DNA of 64,000 bases from Kibdelosporangium philippinense (GCF_021390435.2 NZ_JAJVCN010000001.1:3991461-4055460), one strand, 5' to 3'; shown: positions 34,061 to 43,351, counted from the first letter of the stretch. Translations and numbers: made by a program. Notes: a model not told the origin generated them from the letters alone.

Positions 34061-34813
34061 ATGGAACGCAGCGGTGGCGGCGACGCCCAGGAGACTCTTC
34101 GCTTGCTCTGGCGCTCGGAGCAGCCGCGATCCGGGCGTGGCAGGCCGCCCAAGGTCTCGCTGGACAAGATCGTCGCCGCTGCCATGACGCTCGCCGATCA
34201 GGACGGCCTCGACGCCATGACCATGGACAAGGTCGCCGCGTCACTCGGCGTCGGCACGATGACGCTGTACACGCACGTACCTGGCAAGGCCGAACTGCTT
34301 GACCTGATGCTCGATTCCGCCTGGCAGGAGCTGTACCTTGAGTCCACATCGGACAATTGGCGAAAGCAGGTGGAACGCTACGCCTACCGGACAGTGGACC
34401 TGCACACGCGCCATCCGTGGCTACGCATGGTCTCCACCACCCGACCACCCCTCGGCCCCGGCCTGCTCGCCAGGGACAACTACCTGATCGCCGCCTTGTC
34501 CACGGCCGGACTCGCCGCGATCGAGGTGTCAGCAGCCTGCGACGCCATTGTCACGTTCGTTGAAAGCGCAGCCGCCGTGCTGGCCGAACACACGCACGCC
34601 GAGCGGTTCAGCGGCCAATCCGACGCCGACTGGTGGGCCGCCCGCCAGGTGTTCTGGGAAACGACGTTCGACCCCGAGCGCTACTCGGCAATCCAGGAGA
34701 CCTGGAAGAAAGGCGGCTTCAACCGTACGGCGGGAGAAGCCGCGGCGAACGCGTTCGACCTGGGCCTCAAAGCGATTCTCGACGGGCTCGCCGCAAGAGC
34801 TCAGCCTCGCTGA
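34061..34813 (+). CDS. TetR-family regulator (TetR_C-like)
   Basis: 250 aa. Basic N-terminus then HTH at about 32-78 (IVAAAMTLADQDGLDAMTM, SLGVGTMTLYTHV). The long C-terminal ligand domain resembles the TetR_C class (HPWLRMVSTTRPPLGP). ATG 34061 is chosen because GGGGAGG is 5 nt upstream; the in-frame ATG at 34037 lies inside the operator. Overlaps the convergent GNAT gene by 13 bp. Likely represses the NmrA gene and itself. Confidence 0.88.
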   Translation: MERSGGGDAQETLRLLWRSEQPRSGRGRPPKVSLDKIVAAAMTLADQDGLDAMTMDKVAASLGVGTMTLYTHVPGKAELLDLMLDSAWQELYLESTSDNWRKQVERYAYRTVDLHTRHPWLRMVSTTRPPLGPGLLARDNYLIAALSTAGLAAIEVSAACDAIVTFVESAAAVLAEHTHAERFSGQSDADWWAARQVFWETTFDPERYSAIQETWKKGGFNRTAGEAAANAFDLGLKAILDGLAARAQPR

Positions 34814-35274
34814 TACAAAGCCGTCTTCTCCGCGATGTCCGTGGACATCCGATGGAAACCCGCCTTTTCCAGAACCCGGATGGACGCCGGATTCGACAAC
34901 TCCACGTTCGCCCAAACCGTGTGCACGTCCGGCGACGTCAAACCGAACTCGGTCAACGCCAACGCCGCCTCCGAGGCAAAACCAAGCCCACGCCTCGACG
35001 CCACGATCCCGTAGCCGATCTCCACAGTGCCGTCGTCAGGCGGCCAGAACAGACCAATCGACCCGACAACCAAACCGCTGGCCCGCTCAACCACATGCCG
35101 GTGGCCATACTCCCCCAGCCACAACGGGTTCTCGTCGAGCAACTCGGCGATGACCTGATCACCCTCCGCCGGGAAGTCGTCGGCCCAGTCGGCCAGTCGA
35201 ACGCCGTTCACCACCGCGGCCGCCTCGGGCACAGTCCACGAGCGCAGCTCGAGCCGATCGGTGAACACGGCCAC
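34801..35274 (-). CDS. GNAT-family acetyltransferase (RimJ/RimL-like)
   Basis: 157 aa. Start TDRLELRSWTV and the acetyl-CoA-binding stretch VASRRGLGFASEAALALTEF with the late NPASIRVLEKAGF are typical of ribosomal-protein-type N-acetyltransferases; the actual acceptor (protein, antibiotic or small amine) is unknown. Single gene between TetR and the PspC gene. Confidence 0.87.
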   Translation of the reverse strand: MAVFTDRLELRSWTVPEAAAVVNGVRLADWADDFPAEGDQVIAELLDENPLWLGEYGHRHVVERASGLVVGSIGLFWPPDDGTVEIGYGIVASRRGLGFASEAALALTEFGLTSPDVHTVWANVELSNPASIRVLEKAGFHRMSTDIAEKTALYQRG

Positions 35275-35360
35275 CTCCTGCCCCTGAACGCCAAGTTCAG
35301 GGTCGGGTCCGGGGTCTTCACCGATGTTTCGGTGAATCGGACTCAGGCAACATTACTGAC

Positions 35361-35552
35361 ATGGCAACCATGACTTTGACCCGATCACGACATAACAAGG
35401 TGATCGCGGGCGTCTGCGCGGGGCTGGCCGAGCGGATCGGCTGGAAACCGAAGACGATGCGGCTGGTGTTCCTGCTGTCGTGCCTTCTGCCAGGCCCGCA
35501 GTTCCTGCTCTACATCGTGCTGTGGATCGTCATGCCACAGCGGGCCTACTGA
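35361..35552 (+). CDS. PspC-domain small membrane protein
   Basis: 63 aa, almost the minimal PspC unit: KVIAGVCAGLAERIGWKPKT then a hydrophobic helix TMRLVFLLSCLLPGPQFLL and LWIVMP. PspC domains sense or respond to envelope stress; stand-alone versions are common in actinobacteria with no defined partner. No operon partner is adjacent. Confidence 0.88.
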   Translation: MATMTLTRSRHNKVIAGVCAGLAERIGWKPKTMRLVFLLSCLLPGPQFLLYIVLWIVMPQRAY

Positions 35553-35632
35553 TCGATCTTGTCCACGTTCCGTTCATCTGGTGGTCTTAGCGTCGCCGCA
35601 CGCTTCAGCTCCACCTGATAGATCGGATCGTG

Positions 35633-36787
35633 ATGAGAAAACCCCTGGCCATCGGCTTGTCCGTGCTGGTAACCGCGGTTGTGGTGGCACCAGCCGCGCC
35701 CGCACACGAGTCGAGGCGGCCAACGCTGCTGCAGTTCGCCTCCCTGCCAGCGGAGACGTTCGTGCCTGCCAGCGAGCCGTCCGGTGCCGCGTTGGGCACC
35801 GCGCCGATCAACGGTGTCACGCCGCCGTTCGCCGACCAGCCGATTCAGGGCTTCAGCGGCGTTGTACGCAACCAGGACGGCACATTCCACGTGCTGACCG
35901 ACAACGGTTACGGCAACAAGGCCAACAGCGCCGATTTCGCGCTGCGGATCAACCACATCGGACCTGATTTCACCCGAGGCCGCGTCGACGTGCTCGGTGG
36001 AATCACTTTGACGGACCCGGACCGGCACGTTCCGTTCCCGCTGACCAGGCCGGACCGGGTTCTCACCGGCGCGGACCTCGACCCGGAGTCGATCGTCCGC
36101 GCCGGTGACGGCACGTTCTGGCTCGGCGACGAATTCGGTCCCTACCTGCTGCATTTCGACCGCGCTGGCCGCCTGTTGGCAGCTCCCGTCCCGCTTCCCC
36201 GGGTTTTCGCGCCGGAGAACCCCAACGGCACGCCGAACATCAACAGCAGCAAGGGCTTCGAGGGCCTGACGATCTCACCGGACGGCCGCACGCTCAACGC
36301 GCTGCTCGAAGGCACTGTTCAGGGTGACGAGCCGGGCACGCTGCGACTCAACGAGTTCGACATCGCCACGAACAAGTACACCGGCAAGCGGTGGATCTAC
36401 CAGCTGGGCACGCCTGACCTCGCGATCGGTGACGCCATCACGGTTGACCGCAACCGGCTCCTGATCATCGAGCGGGACGGTGGCCAGGGCGAGACCGCCA
36501 AGATCAAGCGGGTCTACATCGCCGACAAGCGCGACCGGGACCGGGACGGCAAGCTGGACAAGACCTTGCTCGTCGACCTGATGAACATCGCCAACCCACG
36601 CAAGGTCGGCGGTTTCGGCGAGACGTTTACCTTCCCGTTCCAGACCATCGAGGACCTTGTGCTGCTTGACGACCGGACGCTCGGGGTGTTGAACGACAAC
36701 AACTTCCCGTTCTCCTCCGGCCGGACGGCTGGCAAGCCGGACAACAACGAGTTCATTGTCGTGCGCTTGCCGGAGGACCTGCGCTAG
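35633..36787 (+). CDS. Secreted esterase-like phytase-family protein
   Basis: 384 aa. Signal peptide about 1-25 (PAAPAHE). The body matches the style of the 'esterase-like activity of phytase' family: IQGFSGVVRNQDGTFHVLTDNGYG, DPESIVRAGDGTFWLGDEFGP, GFEGLTISPDGRTL, IERDGG. These form a propeller with Asp-rich metal sites and act on phosphate esters or related compounds outside the cell. The ATG at 35633 follows an in-frame GTG at 35630; either may be used. The next gene starts 10 bp downstream. Confidence 0.82.
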   Translation: MRKPLAIGLSVLVTAVVVAPAAPAHESRRPTLLQFASLPAETFVPASEPSGAALGTAPINGVTPPFADQPIQGFSGVVRNQDGTFHVLTDNGYGNKANSADFALRINHIGPDFTRGRVDVLGGITLTDPDRHVPFPLTRPDRVLTGADLDPESIVRAGDGTFWLGDEFGPYLLHFDRAGRLLAAPVPLPRVFAPENPNGTPNINSSKGFEGLTISPDGRTLNALLEGTVQGDEPGTLRLNEFDIATNKYTGKRWIYQLGTPDLAIGDAITVDRNRLLIIERDGGQGETAKIKRVYIADKRDRDRDGKLDKTLLVDLMNIANPRKVGGFGETFTFPFQTIEDLVLLDDRTLGVLNDNNFPFSSGRTAGKPDNNEFIVVRLPEDLR

Positions 36788-36797
36788 CTTCTCCGGT

Positions 36798-37832
36798 ATG
36801 GACTCCGCCGCGCTGGCCAAGCTGCTGTTCGAGAACACCACTGCCACACTGCGGATGTACGCGGTGTACCTCGGCGAGCGTCTCGGTTATTACCGGGCGC
36901 TCGCCGATGGCGGTCCGATGACGTCAGCCGAATTGGCCGCGCGGACCCAGACTCACGAGCGCTACACCCGGGAATGGCTGGAACACCAGGCGTCAAGCGG
37001 TCTGCTCACTGTGGACGCCGACGGGCTGTTCGGCCTGCCTGCTGAGCACGTTCCCGTGCTGGCCGACCCTGATCACGTGTTGTACGCGACCCAGCCGAGT
37101 ATCGATCTGGCCCGAGTCGCCCGCCGGTTGCCGGAACTCGTTGAGGTTTACCGGACTGGCGCGGCACCGAGCCCGATCCCGTGGGAGCCGGAAGGGCGCG
37201 CGAATCCCAACCGTGCCCAGTATCTCAATCTGCTTGGCAAGCAATGGATTCCCGCGATTCCGGACGTCCACAAGCGACTGTCCGATGGCGCCAGGGTCGC
37301 TGATATCGCGTGCGGTCTTGGTTGGACGAGTATCGCGATGGCGCAGGCCTATCCGAACATCACTGTGGACGGTCTCGATCTTGATGCCAGGGCGATCGAG
37401 ATCGCGCGACGCAACGCCGCCGAGGCCGGTGTCGCTGACCGGGTCACGTTCTCCGCGAAGGACGCGAGCGAGCTCACCTCGGCCGAGCCGTTCGACGTCG
37501 TGTTCGTCATCGAAGCCTTGCACGACATGAAATATCCGGTCGACGCGTTGACAACCGCCCGGAACCTGTTGGCGCCTGGCGGATCCGTGCTGGTGTTCGA
37601 CGTCAAACCGGATGAGGAGTTCAAAGCTCCCGGCCCGGCGCTCGAACAGTACGAGTACGGCTGGAGCCTCGTCGCCTGTCTGCCCGCGACCATGGGTGAT
37701 CCGGACTCGGCGATGACCGGGACCGTGATGCGCCCCGCCACCCTCCGCAAGTACGCGGAGGCGGCGGGGTTCACCGACGTCACGATCCTGCCCGTAGAAG
37801 CCGACACCTGGCGCTTCTACCAGCTCAAATGA
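36798..37832 (+). CDS. Class I SAM-dependent methyltransferase with N-terminal winged-helix region
   Basis: 344 aa. The first 95 residues resemble the winged-helix dimerisation part of O-methyltransferase-like enzymes (MTSAELAARTQTHERYTREWLEHQ); the Rossmann domain has VADIACGLGWTSIAMA, DGLDLDARAIEIA and DVVFVIEALHD. Methylates an unknown small molecule or takes part in catabolism. ATG 36798 is preferred because the family N-terminus begins there; Shine-Dalgarno weak. Probably co-transcribed with the phytase-like gene. A CTCGTGAGTGG palindrome follows the stop. Confidence 0.82.
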   Translation: MDSAALAKLLFENTTATLRMYAVYLGERLGYYRALADGGPMTSAELAARTQTHERYTREWLEHQASSGLLTVDADGLFGLPAEHVPVLADPDHVLYATQPSIDLARVARRLPELVEVYRTGAAPSPIPWEPEGRANPNRAQYLNLLGKQWIPAIPDVHKRLSDGARVADIACGLGWTSIAMAQAYPNITVDGLDLDARAIEIARRNAAEAGVADRVTFSAKDASELTSAEPFDVVFVIEALHDMKYPVDALTTARNLLAPGGSVLVFDVKPDEEFKAPGPALEQYEYGWSLVACLPATMGDPDSAMTGTVMRPATLRKYAEAAGFTDVTILPVEADTWRFYQLK

Positions 37833-37880
37833 CCTCGTGAGTGGTTATGCGTGCTCTAACACGGCTAACCACTCACGAGG
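37833..37880. repeat. Long palindrome, CTCGTGAGTGGTTA family, copy 3 (terminator-like)
   Basis: Outer arms CCTCGTGAGTGGTTA / TAACCACTCACGAGG are exact; the inner stem (TGCGTG, loop CTCTAA, CACGGC) has two mismatches. It starts right after the methyltransferase stop codon and lies 11 bp from the 3' end of the convergent sugar-dehydrogenase gene. Confidence 0.9.
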
Positions 37881-37891
37881 GCTGAGCTGGG

Positions 37892-40111
37892 CTAACAGGA
37901 GAGGAGGGCGGTTCGGTAGGTGGCGGTGTAGGTCGTTGGGGTGGCTGGGGCCACGATGGTGTGGCTCTGCGCCCCGCCGTCGGACCATGACCGGAAGCAG
38001 TACCGGATCAGTCCGCTCCCTTGTGGACTTGGCGCGCTGATCGAGTTCACCGAACCCACGATCACGGTCCGCGAGAACGGCGCCGTTGCGGCTTGACTGA
38101 AGTGCGTCAGCGTCCGTCCCGATGGGCTGCTGGCGAACGTCAGCTGGACGGTCCGCGGATCAAGCCGGACCGACGTGGATCCGGTGCGGCCACTGGAATC
38201 CCGCGCGGTCAGCACGAGCTCCAGATAGGACGGATACTCGTGGTCAGGCGCCGAGAAACTCCCATTTGCCGTGGCATTGAAGTTCTGCACGGTATGTGAA
38301 TGGCAGTTGCTCGGGCAGTGCTGCAACAGCAGCTGCCACGACAACGCACTCGCCGGGAGCGAGCCGTCTTGCGCGTCGATCGCGTGACCGGCGAACGTGA
38401 TCGGATCGCCGACCTTCCAGCGCAACGACGTATCCGGACTGTCGATCACCGGGACTGGGTCTGGGTTGGCGGGATTGCCAGCGGTCACGACCACTGTCGT
38501 GGTATCGCTCAACCCGCCAGGATCGGTCACCCGCAGGCGCGCCGACACGATCCCATCCACTGTGTACGTCCACGTTGGATTAACCGCGGTCGAGTCGTCG
38601 AAGGCGCCGTCGCCGTCAAGATCCCACGCGTACGCCAAGAGTTGCGCATCGGGATCGCTTGATCCCGAGCCGGAGAACTGCACGTTCAACGGCACCGCAC
38701 CGCTGGTCGGGTTCGCCGTGGCAACAGCCGTCGGCGGACGGTTGCCAGTCGGATAGCTGACACGCCGCAGTTGTCCACCATTGAGCGTCACATAGAAAAT
38801 GTCGCCGCCAGGACCAGACAAGACGTGCACAGGAACGTTGGCGCCGGTCACGAACGGCGTGATCAGCGACGGGTCGGGTGTACCGGATGCGTTGCGGCGC
38901 ATGGCCCAAATGCATCCGCGGGTCGCGTCACCGAAGAACAACGCGCCACGGTATTCCGCGGGATAGTTGCTGTTGTTCTCGAACGCGATGCCGCCGACGG
39001 CCGAACTTCCGGTCGGGCACCCATCCCCCGCGACCACGTTGTTGTCGTGGTTGTACGCGAAGTGTGGCGCGTTTTGCCCTGTTCCGTAGAGGTTTTCACA
39101 CGAGGTCAGGTTGGCGTTGTCGTAGCCCGACTGCCGTGGAGTGCCCTCGTAGCACGGCCAGCCAAAGTTCTCCGCCACGCCGTCACCGATGGTGGTGATC
39201 CGGTTGACCTCTTCCCACGTGCCCCAGCCGACGTCGCCAACCCACAATTCGTTGGTACCAGGCCGGATTCCCATCCGGAACGGGTTACGCAGGCCGTAGG
39301 CGATGACGCGCTTGGCGTTGGCGTCTGCACTCGACGCGAACGGATTGCCGGGCATGCCCGCACCGGTGTTCCGGTCAATGCGGATGACGGTTCCGTCCAA
39401 TGTGCGCGGTTGAGTGGACGGGCGACGAACGGATTGGGAACGCAGCGCACCGCCTTGTGCCGATGGCGGGCTGAGGTTGGTGCCCGCAGCGCTCGGTGGG
39501 TCGGCGCATGGATTGCCGACTTGGCCCCAGTCGGCGAAGTTGAAGCTCGCGCCGTCGCCGCCGCTGACGTACAGGGCGTCGTCCGGTCCAAATGCGAGCG
39601 AGCCGATGGAGTGGCTCGGATACTGCTGGCACCAGTCGGTCAGCACGACCTGTTCGGCGGACGCCGTATTGCCGTTGGCGATCAGCCGCGACAGCCTGCC
39701 TTGGACAAGGCAGCCTTGGTTGGTCGCGCCGGGCGGGTCGGGACAGACATCGTCCCACCCAAGGTAATCGTAGGTGTACAGCACGTAGACATGCGGTGTG
39801 GCCGGAAATTGCGGGTCGAGCGCGAGGCCGAGCAAGCCGCGGTCCCAGAAGTCGTGCACTTGCGGCCTGAGGTCGGCGAACACGGTCGGCGTCGTGTCGC
39901 CGAGTCCATCGTAGACCTTGATGATCCCGCTCTTCTCGGCGATGAACACGCGCCCGTCGTTGGCAAAGGCAGCCTGCGTCGGCGCGGACAGGCCGGAAAT
40001 CACCGCTGTGTCAGTGAAACCAGCGGGCACAGCGGCGGAAGCCACCAGCCCGCCAGGTAATGCGACCAGCCCGCCGGCCATCATGGCCAGCACAGTCAGA
40101 AGTCGTTTCAT
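37892..40111 (-). CDS. Secreted PQQ-type sugar dehydrogenase with PKD domain
   Basis: 739 aa. Signal peptide about 1-27 (VASAAV). Propeller about 30-465 (GLLGLALDPQFPATPHVYVLYTY, GYGLRNPFRMGI-like GLRNPFRMG, NFGWPCYEG), a PKD domain about 478-565 (YAWDLDGDGAFDD) and a C-terminal beta-sandwich with two cysteines near the end. Similar in architecture to the propeller part of the 29.4-kb gene, but without ThuA. ATG 40111 has GAGGGGACC upstream. Probably oxidises sugars or polyols outside the cell; cofactor binding is not shown. Confidence 0.87.
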   Translation of the reverse strand: MKRLLTVLAMMAGGLVALPGGLVASAAVPAGFTDTAVISGLSAPTQAAFANDGRVFIAEKSGIIKVYDGLGDTTPTVFADLRPQVHDFWDRGLLGLALDPQFPATPHVYVLYTYDYLGWDDVCPDPPGATNQGCLVQGRLSRLIANGNTASAEQVVLTDWCQQYPSHSIGSLAFGPDDALYVSGGDGASFNFADWGQVGNPCADPPSAAGTNLSPPSAQGGALRSQSVRRPSTQPRTLDGTVIRIDRNTGAGMPGNPFASSADANAKRVIAYGLRNPFRMGIRPGTNELWVGDVGWGTWEEVNRITTIGDGVAENFGWPCYEGTPRQSGYDNANLTSCENLYGTGQNAPHFAYNHDNNVVAGDGCPTGSSAVGGIAFENNSNYPAEYRGALFFGDATRGCIWAMRRNASGTPDPSLITPFVTGANVPVHVLSGPGGDIFYVTLNGGQLRRVSYPTGNRPPTAVATANPTSGAVPLNVQFSGSGSSDPDAQLLAYAWDLDGDGAFDDSTAVNPTWTYTVDGIVSARLRVTDPGGLSDTTTVVVTAGNPANPDPVPVIDSPDTSLRWKVGDPITFAGHAIDAQDGSLPASALSWQLLLQHCPSNCHSHTVQNFNATANGSFSAPDHEYPSYLELVLTARDSSGRTGSTSVRLDPRTVQLTFASSPSGRTLTHFSQAATAPFSRTVIVGSVNSISAPSPQGSGLIRYCFRSWSDGGAQSHTIVAPATPTTYTATYRTALLSC

Positions 40112-40270
40112 GCGACGGTCCCCTCGGCGAATCGACACGGCATGGGGTTCGTCGCGGACATCGCGAATCGGACAGACGGCGGTACCAGGTTCGGCCAACT
40201 GGTGCACATCGCACATCAGACATGGGACCGATAAGCGCAAGTCACCGTGCCAAGTGGACCAACGCGGTCG

Positions 40271-40828
40271 CTATCCGCAACCGAGCGCGGCCAGATATGT
40301 GTCGAGCGCTTTGACGGCCTGTTCTGGCGTCAGATACCCGGCCAGGATGCGCACGGCCATCCCGTCCACTGTGGCCAGCAGGATTTCGGTGTGCTGCTCC
40401 GCATCGGGCACTCCCGCGGCGGTCAGCTGGCTGGTGATGTATGCACGAAACGCTCCGGCGTCGACGTTCGCCGCTTCGGCGAAAGCAGGCGACACCGCGG
40501 CCCGCGTCATGAACGCCACAACCGCGTGTGCTTCCTCGCGCCGTTCGTCATCGAGCGGAAGCATCTCCAGAAACAGGGTTTTGAGCGTCGGCTGGTACCC
40601 AGAACCAGCCAGCAGGCGGTTCTCGATGCGCACGCTGAGGGTCGCGTAGGCGAACAGCAGCATCTCGTCCTTGCTCCTGAAGTAGTGCTGGACGAGCCCC
40701 ATCGAAATCCCGGCCTCGGCCGCGACGTTGCGCAGGCTGACGCCCTCGAGCCCCTGTGTGCTCACGATCCGCCAGAGGGCCTCGGCGATCGCCTGGCGCC
40801 GCTGCTCATGATCGACCTGCCGTGGCAT
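40271..40828 (-). CDS. TetR-family regulator (BetI-like)
   Basis: 185 aa. HTH near residues 10-55 (IAEALWRIVSTQGLEGVSLRNVAAEAGISMGLVQHYF), with a C-terminal part like the BetI/TetR_C_6 class. ATG 40828 is chosen for GGGAGGGG upstream. Divergent from a broken methyltransferase gene, with a palindrome between them. Key HTH residues are in SMGLVQHYFRSK. Confidence 0.87.
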   Translation of the reverse strand: MPRQVDHEQRRQAIAEALWRIVSTQGLEGVSLRNVAAEAGISMGLVQHYFRSKDEMLLFAYATLSVRIENRLLAGSGYQPTLKTLFLEMLPLDDERREEAHAVVAFMTRAAVSPAFAEAANVDAGAFRAYITSQLTAAGVPDAEQHTEILLATVDGMAVRILAGYLTPEQAVKALDTYLAALGCG

Positions 40829-40874
40829 GCCTACCCCTCCCGTTGCCATGCGACCGCATTGTCGCATATGGTTG

Positions 40875-40890
40875 CAATGCAGGCGCATTG
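40875..40890. promoter_or_regulatory. Palindromic operator near the BetI-like TetR gene
   Basis: CAATGC-AGGC-GCATTG, 6-bp exact arms; a further GCATTG half-site occurs about 30 bp closer to the regulator start (40857-40862). It sits in the 75-bp divergent region and is the likely site of the adjacent repressor. Confidence 0.6.
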
Positions 40891-40903
40891 TAAAGGGGGA
40901 ATG

Positions 40904-41316
40904 ATGACAGCCACAAAGCAGCAGCGCTTCTGTGGGACGTGGCCAGCAGGGGATTCAGGGCTGGTGAGAAGCTCGGCGAGTCGCACCGCCATCTCAGCGT
41001 GCAGGCGCTCGGGCTGACCGAGGGCGAATCGGTGCTCGACGTCGGGTGCGGCGCGGGCGCCGAGTTCAGGCTGGTCCGCCAGGCCATCGGCGACACAGGC
41101 AGGCTTTCCGCCTTCGATTTCAGCATCCCGTTGGTCGAGCGCGCGCAACACCGGATCGACGAAGCCGGTTGGTCGAACGTGGAAGTACACCGCCTTGACG
41201 CGACGACAGCAGTACTGGGTGAAGCGGATTTCGACGCGGCGATCCGACCGGTGCCGTGGCGAACACCCGCACCGTGGTACTTGATGTTGCTGGCACACAA
41301 GAGTGCGTCAAAGTGA
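40904..41316 (+). pseudogene. SAM-dependent methyltransferase remnant
   Basis: The ATG at 40904 with AAGGGGG upstream opens one frame, but the methyltransferase sequence (AALLWDVASRGFRAGEKLG, then VLDVGCGAGAEFRLVRQ, FDFSIPLVERAQ) lies in another, so a one-base shift occurred near 40918-40925. After DFDAAI the sequence departs from the family and stops at 41316, about 130 residues short. A GTG at 40939 could start a truncated product, lacking half the fold. The divergent TetR regulator may have lost its target. Confidence 0.65.
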
Positions 41317-41355
41317 CACATTCGGGTGGTACAAACGGCGGTACTGTACTGAGCC

Positions 41356-42039
41356 ATGCCGGATGTCGACTTCTACGCCATTCTTGGCGTACCCCAGTCG
41401 GTCTCGGACGCTGAACTCAGGTCCGCGTACCGCAGGCTCGTCCGCCGCGCGCATCCGGACAACGGCGGCAATGTCGACACGTTTCAGCTGATTCAGCACG
41501 CCTACCGGAACGTCCGGGCGACCCGCACGGTCATCAAACCGACTGTGCGTGAAAGCACCACGACCAAGACGCGTCGCAGACCAGACCGATGGAAGCGGAT
41601 GGTCTGCTGGTCGTGTGGGATGCGTACCGCCAGACGGCCGCTGGTGGTCGTGCTGACCAAGCTCGACGCCCCTGACCAGCAGGTCGACCTGCCCTACTGC
41701 GACTGGTGCTGGTCACAGCGGGTCAACGTGCGCGACAGGCGAATGGTGTCGGCATTACAGACGGCCACAGCGTCCTCCCGAGTCGGATTCGCGGTGCTGG
41801 TGGCGGCGTTGCTCGGCTTGGTCGGGATGATCGGCTATCTGTGGCTGTTCTTCGAGCCGTCACATTCCCTGTTCGTGCTGCTGCTGACATGGGCCGTGAT
41901 CATCACGCTGCTGGTCGCGGGCTTATGGCCGATCAGCAAGCGCGCCATCGAGATCCGCCAGCAGGCCGACGACTTTCACCAGCGTCTCGTTGACCATCCG
42001 ACGGTGGCCAAGCTGCTGGATCACGGCTACCGCCTCTGA
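41356..42039 (+). CDS. DnaJ-domain membrane protein
   Basis: 227 aa. J domain at about 5-50 with His33-Pro34-Asp35; then a linker and a possible zinc knuckle (CWSCGMR about 78-84 and YCDWCWSQ about 114-121), then two transmembrane helices (about 143-165 and 170-192) and a cytosolic tail. It probably recruits DnaK to the membrane. Not one of the chaperone-operon DnaJ proteins, as it lacks the Gly/Phe and four-CxxCxGxG regions. Confidence 0.85.
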   Translation: MPDVDFYAILGVPQSVSDAELRSAYRRLVRRAHPDNGGNVDTFQLIQHAYRNVRATRTVIKPTVRESTTTKTRRRPDRWKRMVCWSCGMRTARRPLVVVLTKLDAPDQQVDLPYCDWCWSQRVNVRDRRMVSALQTATASSRVGFAVLVAALLGLVGMIGYLWLFFEPSHSLFVLLLTWAVIITLLVAGLWPISKRAIEIRQQADDFHQRLVDHPTVAKLLDHGYRL

Positions 42040-42318
42040 CTATTCGCCACGTAGCTGCCTGCGGATCTCCTCAAGCTTGTCGCGACCGGCCTTGTCCCGC
42101 TCCGCCATCTGCTCGTCGATCGTTTTGGCCTGCGGCGTGCCCTCGGCGAGCTCGTTGGCGCCGATCGAGGTGGCGACCCGGTTCTCGATCCGGTCGCGGA
42201 CGTAGTCGAACGTGGGCACGCCACCCTCGGTGTAGTCGAACTCGGGCGCCTTGACCGGCGGCGGCGTTGTCTCGACGATCTCCGCGTCGATGATGTTCGG
42301 ATCCTGCTGCTCGGTCAT
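42040..42318 (-). CDS. Small acidic hypothetical protein
   Basis: 92 aa; begins with an acidic low-complexity tail (IIDAEIVETTPPP) and ends in a charged helix (IDEQMAERDKAGRDKLEEIRRQL) likely to form a coiled coil. No family recognised. Convergent and directly adjoining the DnaJ gene (stop codons touch at 42039/42040). Confidence 0.65.
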   Translation of the reverse strand: MTEQQDPNIIDAEIVETTPPPVKAPEFDYTEGGVPTFDYVRDRIENRVATSIGANELAEGTPQAKTIDEQMAERDKAGRDKLEEIRRQLRGE

Positions 42319-42353
42319 CGGCTACTCCATTTCCCCTGGTGGCGTCCCCGCCA

Positions 42354-42854
42354 CTACGAGAGTATCGCGTCGACGGCCTTCTTCAGCGCGCTCGGCTGGG
42401 TCGGCTTGCGCGGCGCCTTCTCGCGCAGTTCGATCATCTTGGCGCCGATCTCCTGCAGCTGTTTGCGGCCGAGTCCCTCCCTGACCTTCGGGAACCACTC
42501 GGCTTCCTCTTCCTCCATGTGGTGCTTGACGTTCTCGATCAGCACGGTCGTCTTCGCGTCGAACCGTTCGTCCTCCGGTTTCATCATCGCGAGCTCGACG
42601 GACAGCACGTCGGCCACATGATGCTCCTCATAGGACTCGAGCACGTCGTCTTCCAGTTCCGGCAGTAGCTTGCGGACTTCCGGATACATGCACTCGTTCT
42701 CGATGTACGTGTGCACGGTGAGCAGTTCGAGGATCTTGTCGACCAGCTTGCCCTTCGTCGCGGTCGCGTTCTCCCCCGCGTTCTCGAACTCGGTGAACAG
42801 CCTGCGGATCTCCTTGTGGTCTTCCTTCAGCAGCACGATCGCGTCGGTGGACAT
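42354..42854 (-). CDS. Hemerythrin HHE-domain protein
   Basis: 166 aa. Four-helix bundle with His/Glu pattern for a diiron site: KEDHKEIRRLF, HTYIENECMYP, YEEHHVADVLSVEL, KHHMEEEEAEWFP. Such proteins bind oxygen, NO or iron or act in oxidative-stress responses. ATG 42854 has TTGGAGGAA in front; the ORF opens four codons upstream without one. Confidence 0.9.
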   Translation of the reverse strand: MSTDAIVLLKEDHKEIRRLFTEFENAGENATATKGKLVDKILELLTVHTYIENECMYPEVRKLLPELEDDVLESYEEHHVADVLSVELAMMKPEDERFDAKTTVLIENVKHHMEEEEAEWFPKVREGLGRKQLQEIGAKMIELREKAPRKPTQPSALKKAVDAILS

Positions 42855-42947
42855 GGGTTCCTCCAAAAGTCAGTACGGGTACCGCGGGATTACCCAGCGA
42901 TTCCGCCGTTTAATACCGCTGTTGCCGGGAATGCCAGCGGCGTGGGA

Positions 42948-43351
42948 ATGCCCGTGCTGACCAAGCTCGATCAGCTGATCGAGCTCATGGCCATGGATCT
43001 GCCGCTGTTCCTGCGTTACTCTCCCGGCCCCGAGGCCGACGCGGCACATCCCAGTGTGGACCATGAAAGTGGCCTGCGGATGCCGGGTCACTCCGCCAAT
43101 CCCTTGCGTCCGCCGTCATGTGGACACTGCCCACAGAGGACTGGATGGCGCGCCGGATCTGCCAGTATCTCCGTAAACTCGACGAAGGCGCCCGTCCTTG
43201 GGTGTTGACGGGTGACGTGACCAGTCATGGTCCGGACAACGAGCCTTTGCTCGTGAACGTCAAACCGGTCGCATGGTTGGGCGACGAACTGTTGGCCGAG
43301 GCGCATCAGCGCTACACGGAACGGATGAATGCAGGAAAGTCCAGTGCGTGA
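42948..43351 (+). pseudogene. DUF6098-like protein, frameshifted
   Basis: From ATG 42948 the frame reads LDQLIELMAMDLPLFLRYSPGPEADA, HESGLRMPGHSANPLRPP, then loses homology near 43116. The adjacent frame continues WTLPTEDWMARRICQYLR, ARPWVLTGDVTSHGPDNEPL, VKPVAWLGDELLAEA to 43351. Joined by a single-base change these would give one protein of about 130 aa resembling DUF6098, an uncharacterised actinobacterial family. Either a real frameshift or a base error. Confidence 0.65.
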
